Source: Anseranas semipalmata
Taxonomy: Eukaryota; Chordata; Aves; Anseriformes; Anseranatidae
Direction of reading: 5' to 3'
Length of the DNA: 64,000 bases
Assembly: GCA_013399115.1 (NCBI GenBank)
Contig: VXAA01007212.1
Coordinates: 488,232 to 552,231 of the forward strand
Position numbers and translations under genes: made by a program. Numbering within the stretch: position 1 is the first letter of the stretch; each line of letters opens with the position of its first letter. The notes below the pieces were generated by a model. It searched no databases. It was not told the DNA's origin and saw only the letters and a list, made by a program, of their open reading frames with translations. This document shows, piece after piece, positions 1 to 48,900 of the stretch.

Positions 1-2993
1 CCCCCTCCAAGAAAACAAAAACAAAGAAAAAAACACAACAAACCAAAACAAATGTCTGCACAAATACAAAAACCTCTCTTAAAAAATCACAAATAATATC
101 AGTAAGAGATGTTTGTATGCATTTTGCTTTTTACTTTTATGATTTAAAATGTTCCTGTTTTCATAAACAGTGATAGTTAAGGATTTAGGAGAGACTGGGC
201 TTGTGAAAATAAACACTGTTAGGCCTCTTCTGGCAACAGCAGTAAGAATGGAACAATTTCTGTTCTTCAGTACAGTCTGCAAGACAGCAGCTAATAACGT
301 CTATGTAAGAATTTTGAACATGAAACCAAGAAATCTTTCTAGTAATCATCAGGTGAACCATTTTTAATGTTCTGTGGAGACTTCTCAAGCAATAAAAGCA
401 GCATGCAGCAATGCCTGTCAGGCCCTGTTGTCTGAACAGAGTTTGTGGTTCCTTTTTTCCCCCGTCCCAGGGCCAGCTTTTTTGTCCCAATAAGCAAGGT
501 TAGATCTGCTTGTTTAGAGCCATACTAATGTTTATATTAGTGCTGACATAGAAATGGATGGTTAGAGCAAAAAAAAATGAGACTGGGAATAATGTCCTAA
601 CAGCCTTAAGATGAAAATGAGTGTGATTGCAAGAAAAGAATTAGCCTGGTGAAGTAACGGTGCACTAAGCATGATTCAGGAGCTACAGCGTTTAGGATAG
701 CCAGGTCTAAGCTGATGCTATAGCCTAGTCTTAAGATGAGTTTTGAGGTTTAGGACAGTTTGCCTGTAAACCATTCCTAGCTGACCTTCCATAGGTCACT
801 TAGCTTTGTGAAATGCTTTAGAACTGGAACAGGAGAGCCACTGTTGTCACACAGCTGATACAGTATCTCGTAATAGAGGGTCCCTCCCTTTGTGGTGGTT
901 GTTCCTTAGTAGTTTTAAGTATCTGCATGTAAAGCAAGTTGAAGCAAGGACTCCTCCAGGCATTATTGCAAGGCAAGCAATGAGAGGAGAGAAAACAGTT
1001 ACAGAAAAAGAATGTATCAGGTGGGAAGTCTATAGCTTTTTTTTCCTAAACATCTATCTAAAGAGAGGTCCTATGGTTCTTTTCAGTATAGTTGCACAAA
1101 TACAAAAAGCAAATGTTTGAATGCTTAATGTTTTTCTCCCAGAGAGCTGTATTCATACAATAAAATACTTTTTTTACTAAAATACTTCAGTGTTTCTTCT
1201 AGAAGCAGATCAATGTGTGTCAATTCATAATTATCAGTAATTACGAATGTTTATGTGTAGATAGCTTTCATTATGTGTTGCTTTAAACTAGTGTATTGGG
1301 CAGAAGGACCAAATGACTTGGGCGTGAAGAAGGGTAATAATGTGTTTGTTCAAGGAAGGAGATTTTATGCTCGCCTTGTAAATCATATATGTGTGCTTTG
1401 TGTAAGAGGAACGAGCTTGTACAGATGAGATTTTGATTACAAACAGACTGTGCAGCTTTGGAAATTATTGTGTGTGCTTGACACATGATGGGGCTTCCCT
1501 GTTCTGTATACTTGTTAGAAGGCTTTAATTTGCTTTAGTAGGGAGGAGGGGATAGAGATGCATATCTTCTTAAAATGGAGGGATGTAGCCTTTAAAATTA
1601 TGGGTTTGAGTGCTATTTTAGAGAAATAGTAGATTTTATAGTTGCCATAAGAAATAAGCAATAGTGACATTTAAATCTAGGAAGAGTGGTCTAAAATAAG
1701 TACTATCATTTTCTGTTCTTTTTTTTCCCAGTACATATTTCCATGTACTCCTGCACATAAACTACTGCCCTTTCATCTCTCTAAAACAGCATGAAATGAT
1801 ACTGTAGTTTTTAAGATTGAAGTTCGGCTGTGAAAGGTATCATAGTAAGTTTATCTCTGAGTAGAATCTTTTTTTAATCTCAAATTACTCAAGCTTTTTT
1901 GATATATCAAAACATATTAAGCATTTTTAGTATTGGAAAGCCTAGTTTCTTTTTCCTGTTTAGAACTGTGCTATCAGATTCTTTGTTAGTAATAGATATG
2001 TGACTATGTGCCTTTGTTTAGTGTGTACGTGTGTGTGTATATGTGTGTGTATATATATATATATATGTACATAACAGAATAACAATGGAATGTAAATGTG
2101 CAGCTTTCCAAAGTAAGAATCTGCTTGTGACTGTTTTCCCATAGAGCTAATGTGTGAGTATGCTGGTGAATGGGGCTGGCTGGCAAAAGCTTGGCATTTT
2201 AGCCAAGTGATCTTGGTGGCTGGATGAAGCTGGGGGAGACAACCCTGCCCTCAGCCGTGTGTTCCCACCGTTCCTCCTCTGCCCCAGCTGGGGAAGCTAA
2301 ACTGATCTGTTTTCTGAAGGTTCATTTTCCTGCTGGTTTAGCTCCGTGACTTGGCTCGCTGCAGGGCTGGGTGAACACCAGTGTCAAGTTAAAGGGAGCG
2401 GCAGACACGCAGTGGGGTGGAAGGGTCTGCAGCCCGCAGGAATACCTCACTGCTGTGTAAGGCTCACCTGGGCTGGGAAAGAGCTATTGTGTTGTAAGTT
2501 TGTGCCCAGGTTAGTCTGCATAATTTGATATGCCCTGGGCTGGCTGGCTGTTTTCAAAGCTCAGATTTCAGAGGTAGACTCCAATATGGCCTATATGAGA
2601 ACAGAAAGGAAAATGAAAATTGTGCAGGGTGTGGGGGGTCCCTGCTTGTACTGAAGTACATTTATTTTAAGGCCCAGTTTTTAGAAGATGTTGCTGCATT
2701 TTTAAAGGTTAGGAGACGAGAGGGAGGTAATCAAAATGAGCAGTAACTTAAGTGTGTCCAGAAAACATGAAGTCCTTTCTTCCAGAGAAAAAAAAAAACA
2801 GTTTGTTTAATTTGTGTGCTCTGAGTTCTGGGTCTGATTGCTGACTCAGTTTAATAACTTAGTTTGGAATATTTTCTTGTCAGATATACACTAATGCATA
2901 GATCAACTTGAATGAAATTGGTCGTGATTAAACATTTCAGAAGTAAGTGTCTAATTTTAGAAGATGGTGACATCAAGTTTTTTTGCTTTGCAG
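1..2993 (+). other. GNPTAB: GNPTAB intron 1 (3' part)
   Basis: No coding exon is seen before the acceptor TTTGCAG at 2993. Exon 1 is expected to encode a cytosolic stub and signal-anchor helix, and no such reading frame joins in phase here, so it must lie upstream. The stretch is AT-rich, starts with an A/C-rich low-complexity run, and contains a GT/AT dinucleotide tract near 2.04 kb. A GC-richer patch (about 2,200-2,480) has no recognised function. Confidence 0.75.
2024..2068. repeat. Compound GT/AT microsatellite
   Basis: Alternating GT repeats followed by about ten AT units in intron 1 of GNPTAB. It is simple-sequence DNA likely to vary in length. The short reading frames across it translate the repeat and are not genes. 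Confidence 0.85.
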
Positions 2994-39861
<36,868 letters not shown>

Positions 39862-41035
39862 AAGAGCTTTATTTTGAAGATCAGTCTACCTCAAGATGTG
39901 ATAAGCATTTAAAATCTCTCTCTCATAAGTGTCTTTTATGGTTTGATATTTAACTAAGTTGATATGAAGAAAAAAATCACGCATCTACAGTTATAATCAC
40001 TTCAGTACTCTATACAAGCTGCTGAAGCTGTGACAGAAAGCAAAATAAACATTGCAGGAAACCTGTACATAGGCAGATTTCAACTGATCTTACTTTACAA
40101 ATGTTAGTTCATGGCCATGTTATCCTTTTTTATAAAAAGGGTTACCTAAAGAAATGTAGCTGCATTTATTGCAGTGTATGTTGCCAGCTAGATATAATGT
40201 TAGAAGGCAGAGTTGTTTGGGGTGAGTTTAACAGGTCCTTGATCTTGCATTCCGAAACATTTTGCAAATTTCTGTCATTGCTGCTTGTTTTTTTGTTTTT
40301 TTTTAGCCCTATGGGAAAACTAAGGGAATTATGTAACTTGTCATTTACCTTTAGTCTACATTTAATGAAGTTGGCATTCTTTAAAGCACAGTGACAATTC
40401 ACACCCTTATTTGTAGTATTTAATTGGGATTTGGAAAAAATGCATGCTAATAAAAATATACAGTAACAGAACAACTAATAATTATTTTGAAGTTACTTTA
40501 TATCTTATCTGGTGTATTATATTCCAAAGAATACAGTGGTGTTATTTCTTGATTACAAAGAGAGGGTTGTAATCAAGTGAAAGTGATTAAGGTATAATAT
40601 TTTACAAGCATTGTAAATATAAAAGCAAAAGTGCCTCTCTATATGAATGGTGAACAAACTGTTTTAATGTAGCAATGTATGGGAGCAATGTTTCACTTCA
40701 GAAAACAATATTTATACTGACAAATGAAGCTTTGGTGTTTTTAAATTTCATGGGATTTGGCCCTGTATTTGTCTGAGATGTCAGACTAGTATGATTTTAT
40801 GTGGGAAAAGATACTGTATGTTTTCAAGCAGAAATTTTTGGTGGTGTATCTTCATTGTACTAGCAGTATTCAAAGATTGCATTAATTTTTTTGTAATCAG
40901 ATGTACAAAATGTATGTGCATATGTATTGTAAGATACTTGGTTTGCTTTGAAATCAACTAAAATGTGGTAAAAGGCTTGTCTGTTTCTGTTTTAAAGTAA
41001 ACCAAAACTCACTCATTTTGATAAATCAGCCATTA
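39862..41035 (+). other. GNPTAB: GNPTAB 3' untranslated region (end approximate)
   Basis: AT-rich, no coding sequence. AATAAA hexamers stand at 40,044-40,049 and 40,449-40,454; either could be used. The right limit is a guess based on the mobile elements that begin at 41.24 kb. Confidence 0.55.
40449..40454 (+). terminator. GNPTAB: Candidate GNPTAB polyadenylation signal
   Basis: Canonical AATAAA about 590 nt after the stop. A second hexamer at 40,044 is an alternative, and longer forms cannot be excluded from sequence. Confidence 0.4.
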
Positions 41036-41235
41036 ATGCTTATAAATCCTGGTGTTACGAGTTCTTATTTTCTTAAATGTCCAAACATAATAATGTTAAT
41101 ATTATTTGATGCATGAATGGATTCTTAAAGTAGAATCAAACTTTCAAGCATTGTAAAAATGCAAGCACATGTAATTATTAGGGTTATATTTCATGCTAGT
41201 GAATCTGAGAAAAACCTCGCCAGAATAACTTAACG

Positions 41236-41646
41236 TGCCAATGAGTTATGTCAAGCTGGTATTCCTATATTACAGTGCTGGGTACATGGGGGATAGCTCC
41301 ACCATACACGTACACCGATGGGAGGAACAGCTACACATTTATAGACAGGTTAATTGCATATTCATTACAATGTAAAGAAAGGAGTTACATATTAGATTTC
41401 TCAGAAGTCATTAACATAGTACCCTGCCCTTGGGGCATGTGTTTTGGGAGGGGGTGATTCACTAAATTTCCAAGAAATCATTAACATAATACCCTGCCCT
41501 TGGGGCGTGCGCTCTGGGAGGGGGTGAGGGTCTTTTGTCTCCTTCTGGTAGTCGTTGATGAACAGGAACATGAAGTTTTGCAGGAGTTTCTTGTGTTGTT
41601 TAGGTATGATCCTTACTGTGTAAGCCTGGGCCCTGAATCACTGGCA
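41236..41646 (-). mobile_element. Solo LTR of an endogenous retrovirus
   Basis: A 411-bp element bounded by inverted ends (plus strand TGCCAATGAG at the left, CACTGGCA at the right), the usual TG...CA form. On the minus strand the order is: two copies of a block of about 64 bp at 70-bp period (41,464-41,527 and 41,394-41,457), then TATAAA (41,338-41,343), then a downstream part with a degenerate poly(A) signal. This is the layout of U3 enhancer repeats, promoter and R/U5. No internal retroviral genes adjoin it, so it is a solo LTR. No clear target duplication was seen. Exact family unassigned. Confidence 0.65.
41394..41527. repeat. Two-copy direct repeat inside the LTR
   Basis: Both copies contain TCATTAACATA, ACCCTGCCCTTGGGGC and GGGAGGGGGTGA at a spacing of 70 bp. 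Duplicated U3 blocks of this kind often act as enhancers in retroviral LTRs; activity here is not known. Confidence 0.85.
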
Positions 41647-41724
41647 ATATATATTATGCTGAAATGTAGAATATAAATATGTACTTTAATTCACTGCTGA
41701 CAAAGGGACTAGAAAACAAGAGTT

Positions 41725-42133
41725 AGGAGGAGTGGCTAAAGGAGCTGGGGTTGTTTAGTCTGGAGAAGAGGAGGCTGAGGGGAGGGAGACCCCATCGCTC
41801 CCTACAGCTACCTGAAAGGAGGTTACAGCAAGGAGGTGTTGGTCTCTTTTCTCAGGTGACAAATGAGAGGACATGAATAAATGGCATCAAGTTGTGCCAG
41901 GGGAGGTTTAGATTGGACTTTAGGAAGAATTTCTTCATGGAGAGGGTGGTCAAGGATTGGAACAGGCTGCCCAGGGAAGTGGTAGGGTCCCCATCCCTGG
42001 AGATACTTAAGAGATGTGTGGACGCAGCACTGAAGGACATGGTTTAGTGATGGGACTCAGTAGGTCAGGTTGATGATTGGTCTTGGTGATCTTGAAGTAA
42101 TTTTCCAAGCTAGAGGATTCTGTGATTCTACTT
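41725..42133 (+). mobile_element. CR1 LINE, 3' part, 5'-truncated
   Basis: Sense-orientation CR1 tail: GGAGAAGAGGAGGCTGAGGG near the start, GGAACAGGCTGCCCAGGGAA in the middle and GGATTCTGTGATTCTA at the 3' end, matching the avian CR1 3' UTR. No open reverse transcriptase remains. Confidence 0.92.
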
Positions 42134-42560
42134 CAGACTAGCAAAAAATGAGACCTTTCAAGAAATACATGAAAGCTTTGATAGTTTCTTACACTTTAAA
42201 ATATTATTAGTGATATTCAAGTTTTTACTAGGCTTTGTTTTTTAAAATAATATTTGGCATTCTAATCAAAGTAATTGGGGAAAAAATGATTGAAATTTTA
42301 AGGCAGTTGTCCTGATAAAGTTACGTACAAATAAAACAGTTTGCATAGGTAGGTCAGTGTTTTTTTTTTGTTGTTGTTGTTATTATGTAAGCAAAGTTTG
42401 AAGGTAGGTTTATAGGATTTCATTTAACTAAAGCAAAAATATCCAAAAGATGTAGGAAAAACTTTCTGACAGGTATCCACTGAAATCACAGCTAAAATTT
42501 GTGGGCATGATAGATTGAAAAAGAAAACAAGTGAGCAAAGCAAGATAACGTGAACAGTAT

Positions 42561-43024
42561 TGCAGTGGATTAACCCCAGCTGGCAACAAACCACTTGCCC
42601 AGCTGCTCGTTCTCCCTCCAGCAGGATGGGGGAGAGAACTGGAAGAGTAAAAGGAAGAAAAACTTCCATGTCGAGACAAAGACCTATTCATAAGTGGGGG
42701 GGGAAGCACAAACACCGACTGAAGGGGTTTACTTGCCATCTCCCACAAGCAGCCCCAGCCACATGAGGATTGGCTGCCTTGTAAAGACAGAACCCCCAGC
42801 TTTTATTGCAGAGCATGATGTTACATGGCATGGGGTCACTCTTCGGTCGGCTGTCTCCTTGCTGTGGAGGCACAGTGGGAAATAGGACGCCTGGGTACTG
42901 TGCAAGCACTGCTCAGCTGAGGCATCCACGTGTTACCAGCACTGTTTTGGTCGATGGTCTGAAGCGCAGCACCAGCCAGGCTGCTGTGAAGAAAGTTAAC
43001 TACGCCCTAGCCAGGCCCAGTGCA
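42561..43024 (-). mobile_element. Solo LTR of an ERVL-type avian endogenous retrovirus
   Basis: A 464-bp element with inverted ends (TGCAGTGG at the left, CCAGTGCA at the right). On the minus strand it starts TGCACTGGGCCTGGCTAGGG, followed by a GTTAACTTTCTTCACAGCAG block, and near its 3' end has the GTTTGTTGCCAGCTGGGGTT block, all recognisable in the abundant LTR of neoavian genomes. No gag, pol or env sequence flanks it. The several short open frames inside are not genes. Orientation is from recall of the family. Confidence 0.8.
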
Positions 43025-43374
43025 AGAAGGAGCTTGGCAAAAGCTTAAGCTTTGTTAAGGAAATACCAACAAGTAAGATTTCTCAAGTTGATGAAGGTAA
43101 GGAGAAGACAAACTCGAAATATTTTTAGGATTTTTTTTTTAATTTGTATTTTGTATGACAAAGTAGATCACTTAGGAGGACAGAAAATCGTGTGAGAACA
43201 GTAGAAAAATTTGAAACAAAGCATGTTGTTTGTAAAATTAACCTGACTAGAGAAATACTACCTGTTTGCGTTGACTTACTGAAAAATCCTCCCACGCCAT
43301 CTCACCCTAGCCTGTGTACACCACAACGAGCTGTTTAGCAGGCTTTTTGTTGTCTGAGGGAGAACTGGGAGCCA

Positions 43375-43900
43375 GTTCCAACCAAAGCGAAGGCGGCTGG
43401 CGGTAGGCGAGCTCCCAACGAGTCTAACGCAGCCTCAGCCAGACGCGTCCCCCTGTCCGCCCCTGTGCCCCCGCCGCCTACCCTTGCGCGCCCCCTTTCC
43501 CGCCTTTTTCTCGTGAGCGGGGTGGGGGAAGGGCCACTGAGGCGGCGCTGCGCCTCAGCCGCACTCGGCCGGGGAGGCGCGGAGGGAGCGTGAGGGGCTG
43601 CCAGAGGCGCTGCTGCCCCGGGGGTGAGGGGTGCAGCAAGCTTCCTTCCCGCCTGCGGGAGGGCGTGAGGTGACCCCCCGCCTCCGGCGGGTCCCCACCG
43701 TGTGGAGCGGGCGCTGGGCGGGGGTGAGGCGGCGGGAGTGAGGAAGGGGCCGTCGCCGGGCGGAGGGATGGGGATGAAAGGTGGCAGGGCGGGGAGTAAC
43801 GGCCGGGGCTGGGGCACCTGGCTTCCCCCCAGGGCACCAAGGCTGTGGTGCCGTGCTTTGAGGTGGAAACAGGCGGGCCCTCCCCACGCGTGAGATTCAC
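43375..43900. promoter_or_regulatory. SYCP3: CpG island, probable SYCP3 promoter
   Basis: A sharp switch to very GC- and CpG-rich sequence in an otherwise AT-rich window, about 1.9 kb before the SYCP3 start codon. It contains an E2F-type site TTTCCCGCC at 43,496-43,504 and CACGCG near 43,885. Long minus-strand open frames (up to 189 codons) result from low stop-codon density in GC-rich DNA. Assignment to SYCP3 is by position; germline genes of this class are commonly controlled by promoter CpG methylation. Confidence 0.75.
43496..43504 (+). promoter_or_regulatory. E2F/E2F6-type site
   Basis: TTTCCCGCC matches the TTTSSCGC consensus. E2F6 within PRC1.6 represses several meiotic genes in somatic cells, so the site is in a sensible place, but one match in GC-rich DNA is weak evidence. 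Confidence 0.35.
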
Positions 43901-43919
43901 ACAAGTACCCCTTGCTTTC

Positions 43920-43949
43920 AGGTCTTTTTGTGCAGGGAGAAATAAGGAG
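43920..43949 (+). other. SYCP3: Candidate SYCP3 non-coding leader exon, 3' end
   Basis: The island's right edge ends in GGAG/GTGAGT, a strong splice donor at 43,950. The first coding exon has a splice acceptor before its ATG, so a leader exon must exist upstream; this is the best candidate. The start of the exon is not determined. Confidence 0.4.
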
Positions 43950-45784
43950 GTGAGTGCCTCTGAAAAATGGTTGTTAAATACACATCTGCGGGTCGGGAAT
44001 GTTTGAGTCAGCTAAAGCAAGGAGCTACAGAGGATGGGTGAAGGCTGTGTGGGGTTGCAAGGTTGTTTTACAGTGTCTAGAGGAATTGGGGAGTTTGTGC
44101 TTTGTACACTGATTTTTCAGTACAAGGAAACATATCAATGCAAGCAGAAATATATGTAAGTAAATATCTTTTCATGCTTGCAGTTTAAAATTGAAGAGGT
44201 TTTTTTTTTTTTGGCAGCACAATCAGACTTGCCCTGCCAGATACCATACCAGTACTTCCCTGCTCAAATCATGTTTTCATAGCTGTACTAGTTGAAAATC
44301 AGAATGAGTCTTGAGAATTTTAGAGCAGCCCTAAATTTTCTCTCATTTGGGGATAATTGTAATGCAAGAACTTTTGATCTTTCAAGTAATAATTAAAATA
44401 AAAGTTTTAATTGTCTTTAAAGAAACTTTTAAGTTCTAAGAAATCTTTGCTTCACACTAAATAGAGAAGCATCAATCATAGAAATCAGATATTAAGCAAC
44501 AGTGTTTCTTACATAGCAGCTTAGTGTGTTCATGTATATATCCATGTAACGTGGTTAAAAAAACTGGTATTTTCATAGCTATGGGGAACTAATTCAAAAA
44601 AATGGGAATAGGAAATTCAGTTGTGGGGGACAGCTGTTAATGTCGGGGGACCTCACTGTCGTAGAAATTCAGAAGATCTTTACTCAAGTTCTCAGTTTTG
44701 GTGTGTGAACTTAACGTTTGGAACTATCTTTCCGTGGCTTTTGGAAAACATTGGTATTTCTAGGTGTGTTGAATTGCATCTAGAATGAGAAGTTTATCCA
44801 CTGCTAAATCACGTCTTGCTTGGTTTGGAAGACAGGGTACTTACTGCTGGTTGTTTTGTTTTTTGTTTTTCATGCATTCTTTCCATCTTCCAAGTAATCC
44901 TGTGTAATTTTTGGTAGGACTTTTAAAATTATATGTCACATAACATTTAATTTGAAATGCTTTGTACCTCTTGCTATCAGGTGAAGATGAGAGAAGAAAT
45001 ATTTCAGTAAGGACACTATCCTGCTATTTTCTGTTACATTTGTATATTATTTTTGTTGTTGATGAAGCGCTAAGGAAAACATTTGATTTTGGCATTCTCA
45101 CATTTAATAGCTATAACTATTCTGTTTTCCTTCTAAATAAATATTTTACTCATTAAATACTTGTAAAATAATACACATAATATATAAAAAGTGATACTAA
45201 AGTGTTTTTTTAAAGGCAGTGTATTTGTAAAACACAAATATGGAAGCTACATGAGAAACACACAAAGAGGTGTAATGGCTAAAAATAAAGCTAATTCAGA
45301 AAGTGAAAGTTGAGCAGGGTTTTTAGAAATTACATGTGTATCTGTTTGTCTGTCTAGTGTGGAATGGGTTGTAGAATCAGATTGTTCTTTTATCATTTAT
45401 CATTTCCATATTTTGAAGGACAAAATATTAATGTAGCTCTTTGGGAATCTGGTATCAATTCTGATAAAACATAAAATAAACATCATGGAAGCTTAGCAGG
45501 CAGGCACCTTAAGAGCACTTTCTTAAGAGCGTAGTTTACTTTTCAGCATAAGAAGGTATGATCCTACTAGTCCTGCTATTTTTTTTACTCTGTTCTTAAA
45601 AACACCACTGATGGTTAAGCCTGTGGATTACCTCAAAAATAAAACAGTTTGACAGCTTGGATGACCTTACAGGTGGAGACTGTAACAGAGGTGTGCATAA
45701 CAAACAGGTCAATGTAAATATGAAAACATATTTATCTTCAAAGTACTGTGGGAAAAGTTATGTTTCAATACTGTGTTTCAATAG
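43950..45784 (+). other. SYCP3: SYCP3 leader intron (inferred)
   Basis: A 1.8 kb AT-rich stretch between the candidate leader donor and the acceptor TTTCAATAG. No coding exon or mobile element was recognised. Confidence 0.45.
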
Positions 45785-45929
45785 GAAGAAAATCTCATTA
45801 TGGCACCATCCGGAAGAAAGCATTCAGGAAAAGCTGGTAAGCCAGCACAGGAAGATCAAGCCATACCTGCCTATGACTTTGCAGAGGAAAGAAAAGAGCT
45901 GAGTGGATCAGAGGAAGATATTAGAGAAG
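45785..45929 (+). CDS. SYCP3: SYCP3 first coding exon
   Basis: The exon opens at an acceptor (45,784) with 15 leader bases, then ATG at 45,800 in a fair context (TCATTATGG). It encodes [20 protein letters not shown] and on to [10 protein letters not shown], ending one base into a Gly codon. Confidence 0.94.
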
Positions 45930-48900
45930 GTGCTTACATGATTTTTTTTTTTTTGAAAATGAAGTTTATAATATTTCTGGCTGTGAATAAATAAGAAGAT
46001 AGAATGTGTTAGCGAGTGCCTGAGCAAGCGTGTTTCCTAACGTTTGTGACAGCCTCCTAGTGCATGGTGTTGATTGGTAAGAGAAGAAAACAGGATATTC
46101 TAGAACAGAATAGCTCTGTGTAGTGCCCTGTGAGGTCTTAAACTTACAGATAATGCCTTTAATAGAGTAGAATTTTGTTACATGATTTTGTTACCTATAT
46201 TTGTTTAATGCCATATCCTTCTATTACCTGGCTGCACATAATGCTGTGGGATCAGGACAGAACAGAAAAGCTCTGCTTACTTGTATGGAGTGCGGGGTCG
46301 GATTGGTTAGTAGGAGTCTTATGCTGGGAGGTTTAAGAGTACTTCAGAAAGACTCTGAACAGAAGAAAGGAAGATGTAGAGACAGCAGAGGAAAAAAGAA
46401 TAGAAGTCAACCAAGGGATTCTTGTTTAATTTTGAGGGAGTGTCACGAAGAGTGGACTTAGCTTAAAAATACAGTTCTCATTCATCAAATGATAGCTTTT
46501 TGTAAAGTTTGACGTAACTTCTAGATTTTGTCTTTCAGCAGTCATGTCTGGGCTTTGTTTCTTGTTGTTTCTCCCCTTCTTCATTTGTCCAGACTAAATC
46601 CTTTACTTCATTTCTATGAGATACTGAAATGTGGGGGCAAATAATAAAACCAGCATCATGAATATTCCCCCAGCAGTTTGCTCTGCTGCTTTCTGTGAAA
46701 CATCTGACAAGTCCAGTCAGCATGTTCTAAACTTTAAATAGGAACGACTATCAGATTTATGTTATCAACTGTATGGATCAAAATGTACATTCCTACAATT
46801 TCTTGAATGAGAGGCTTTGCAAAACTTGGAATTAGGGAGAATCTCCTTCATTTTTATTTATTTAATCTGCCAACCTAATTTCTGTAGGGATAGCTGAGCA
46901 GCCTTACGCTATATAAATGTCTGTTGTTTTCAGGATAGCTTGTATGGCTATGTACACTAATGCATACTGTTTCAAAACAGTACATAATTTTATGTATTAA
47001 ATCTGTATTGTTTCATATTTTGGGTACCCTATGTTTCTGTGTTGAATTGGGTATAATCTTGATTTCCCTCAACTCCCCCCTCTGGTAATGGAAATCTAAC
47101 AACCAAGGATTTACTAATTTATTTTGAAAGAACGCTAAATATCTATCTGTGGTTTTGCTGCTTTAAAGGCTGGAATACACAATTTCAGTTTTACAGTAAA
47201 ATGAAATTCTTGCAGATTGGGCTTTTTCAATTTTTAGGTTATTTTTATCTTTCTACTGGTTGTTATATTGTGAGTTGGGAGTAATTGTGTAGTAGTGCCA
47301 GCTCAAATCTAGTCTTGTAGAATTCATCGCCATCTGTCAGCTCTTCACATTCAAAGTTTTTTGCATGTTATGGATGGGACCCTTGAGGCATGTTCAAAGA
47401 AGTGCCATTACAGGAAAGTAATTACGCTTCTAATAATTCAGATGTCCCCCACAAAATACGGAGTATTTTTGTTAATCTTTTTGAAATTTACATTAAGGTG
47501 AAACACCAGTAATGGACAAGCATGGCAAGAAAAGACCTTTGGTGACTACTCACGTGGTTCCAGATGATGTAGGGTAAGGTTTAGAACGTCTTTCTTCAAA
47601 ATAAGTGAGTCTTAAGTGGACACTTACTTCAGTTAGTCAGTATGCTTGTTTTGTTCAGGGTTTGTTCCACTTTATCTACCATCCTCCCTCATTCAGGACC
47701 CTTTAAAGACCTAATACTGCCTTTTTACTGGGGAGTAAGTTAATAGATCATAGTAAACTTTTTGAACATCAAGAAATTAGTCTAAAAAGAGCTCTTGCAG
47801 GAGGGGAAGAGGAGTAAGTGTTAATTTCTATCTTGTAGAACAGTAGCAGCTCTATCACTGCTTACAACAAACAGATATGAATAAATTAGTTTTAAACACA
47901 TACATCAGGTCTTATTCTAACATCAGAAATGGTCAAATTAAGTTTTTAAACAATATTTTGTAGGGGTGAAGTACAGAATATGCTGGAAAGATTTGGAGGT
48001 AAGTACACTTACATTCTAATAAATTGAAAAATAATTAATGTTTAAGTTACAGAATTGGCAATAATTCATTACCATAAAATAACTTCTGAGATTTGCATAA
48101 GATGGCCAGTGTTTGTAGCATTGGTTACAGCAAGTTTCAGAAAAGAACTAATACTTAATACATCTAAATAGAGCAGGTGGAAAGAAAGGGGAGAGAATGG
48201 AATAACTGCATATAGAGAGAAAAGTATTGGTGTAGACTAATTGTACAGGAAAAGGGGAAAGATGCCTGAGCGCTTTTGATTATCAATTCCCACTTTAAGA
48301 TGCGGTTTAAGAGGTGGTGATTATATGGCAGAGAGAAGGGACAATGCGAGTTAGAAAGATGTTCTTTTTACTTCAATTTTTTGTTACAATGAAGTAGAAG
48401 AGACTGGGGATTGCAAGACCGGAGTGAGAAATTAGGGGCAGGTAAATATGAAGATAAGCAGCTAAACAGAAAAAATAATTCAAATTCAAGATAAGGAACA
48501 GCTGTAGATTGTAGCTGTGATAAGACTGAGCTAGAGAGTAGCTTGTACTCTGCATCTTCAGAAATCTAGAGAATAGGGAATCTGTAGAAATGAGAATTTC
48601 AGCAGTCAGGAAGAAGAGTGCAAAGTTTCTAGCAGAGTCAAAGAATGAGGGTAAGTAATATCAGTCATCTAGTGATGAGAGATCTATTCATGTTGCCTAC
48701 TTGGATTTAATTAAGTCATAATCAAGTGAAATCCTTAGATGGCTCTACTTAACATTAAAAGTCTCGAGCTGAATGCTAGATAGCTGACAGCTTAGAGAAA
48801 AAGCACGTTTCACTTGCAAAGAATTTATAATGCACTTCACAGATAGTGTAACAAAGCATCAAAAAGGAGTGGAAAGAAGGGAAAACATCTTAATGCCAGT

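Noticed and set aside
1..2993. Search for GNPTAB exon 1
   Set aside because: No frame encodes the expected N-terminal anchor joined in phase to exon 2; it must be upstream of the window.
42561..43048. Several 60-106 codon frames on both strands
   Set aside because: They fall inside the ERVL-type solo LTR and its edge; no retroviral protein is encoded.
43335..43904. Long minus-strand open frame (189 codons) and overlapping frames
   Set aside because: It lies across a CpG island; GC-rich DNA has few stops in every frame. Composition is Pro/Arg/Ala-rich, with no domain and no splice partner.
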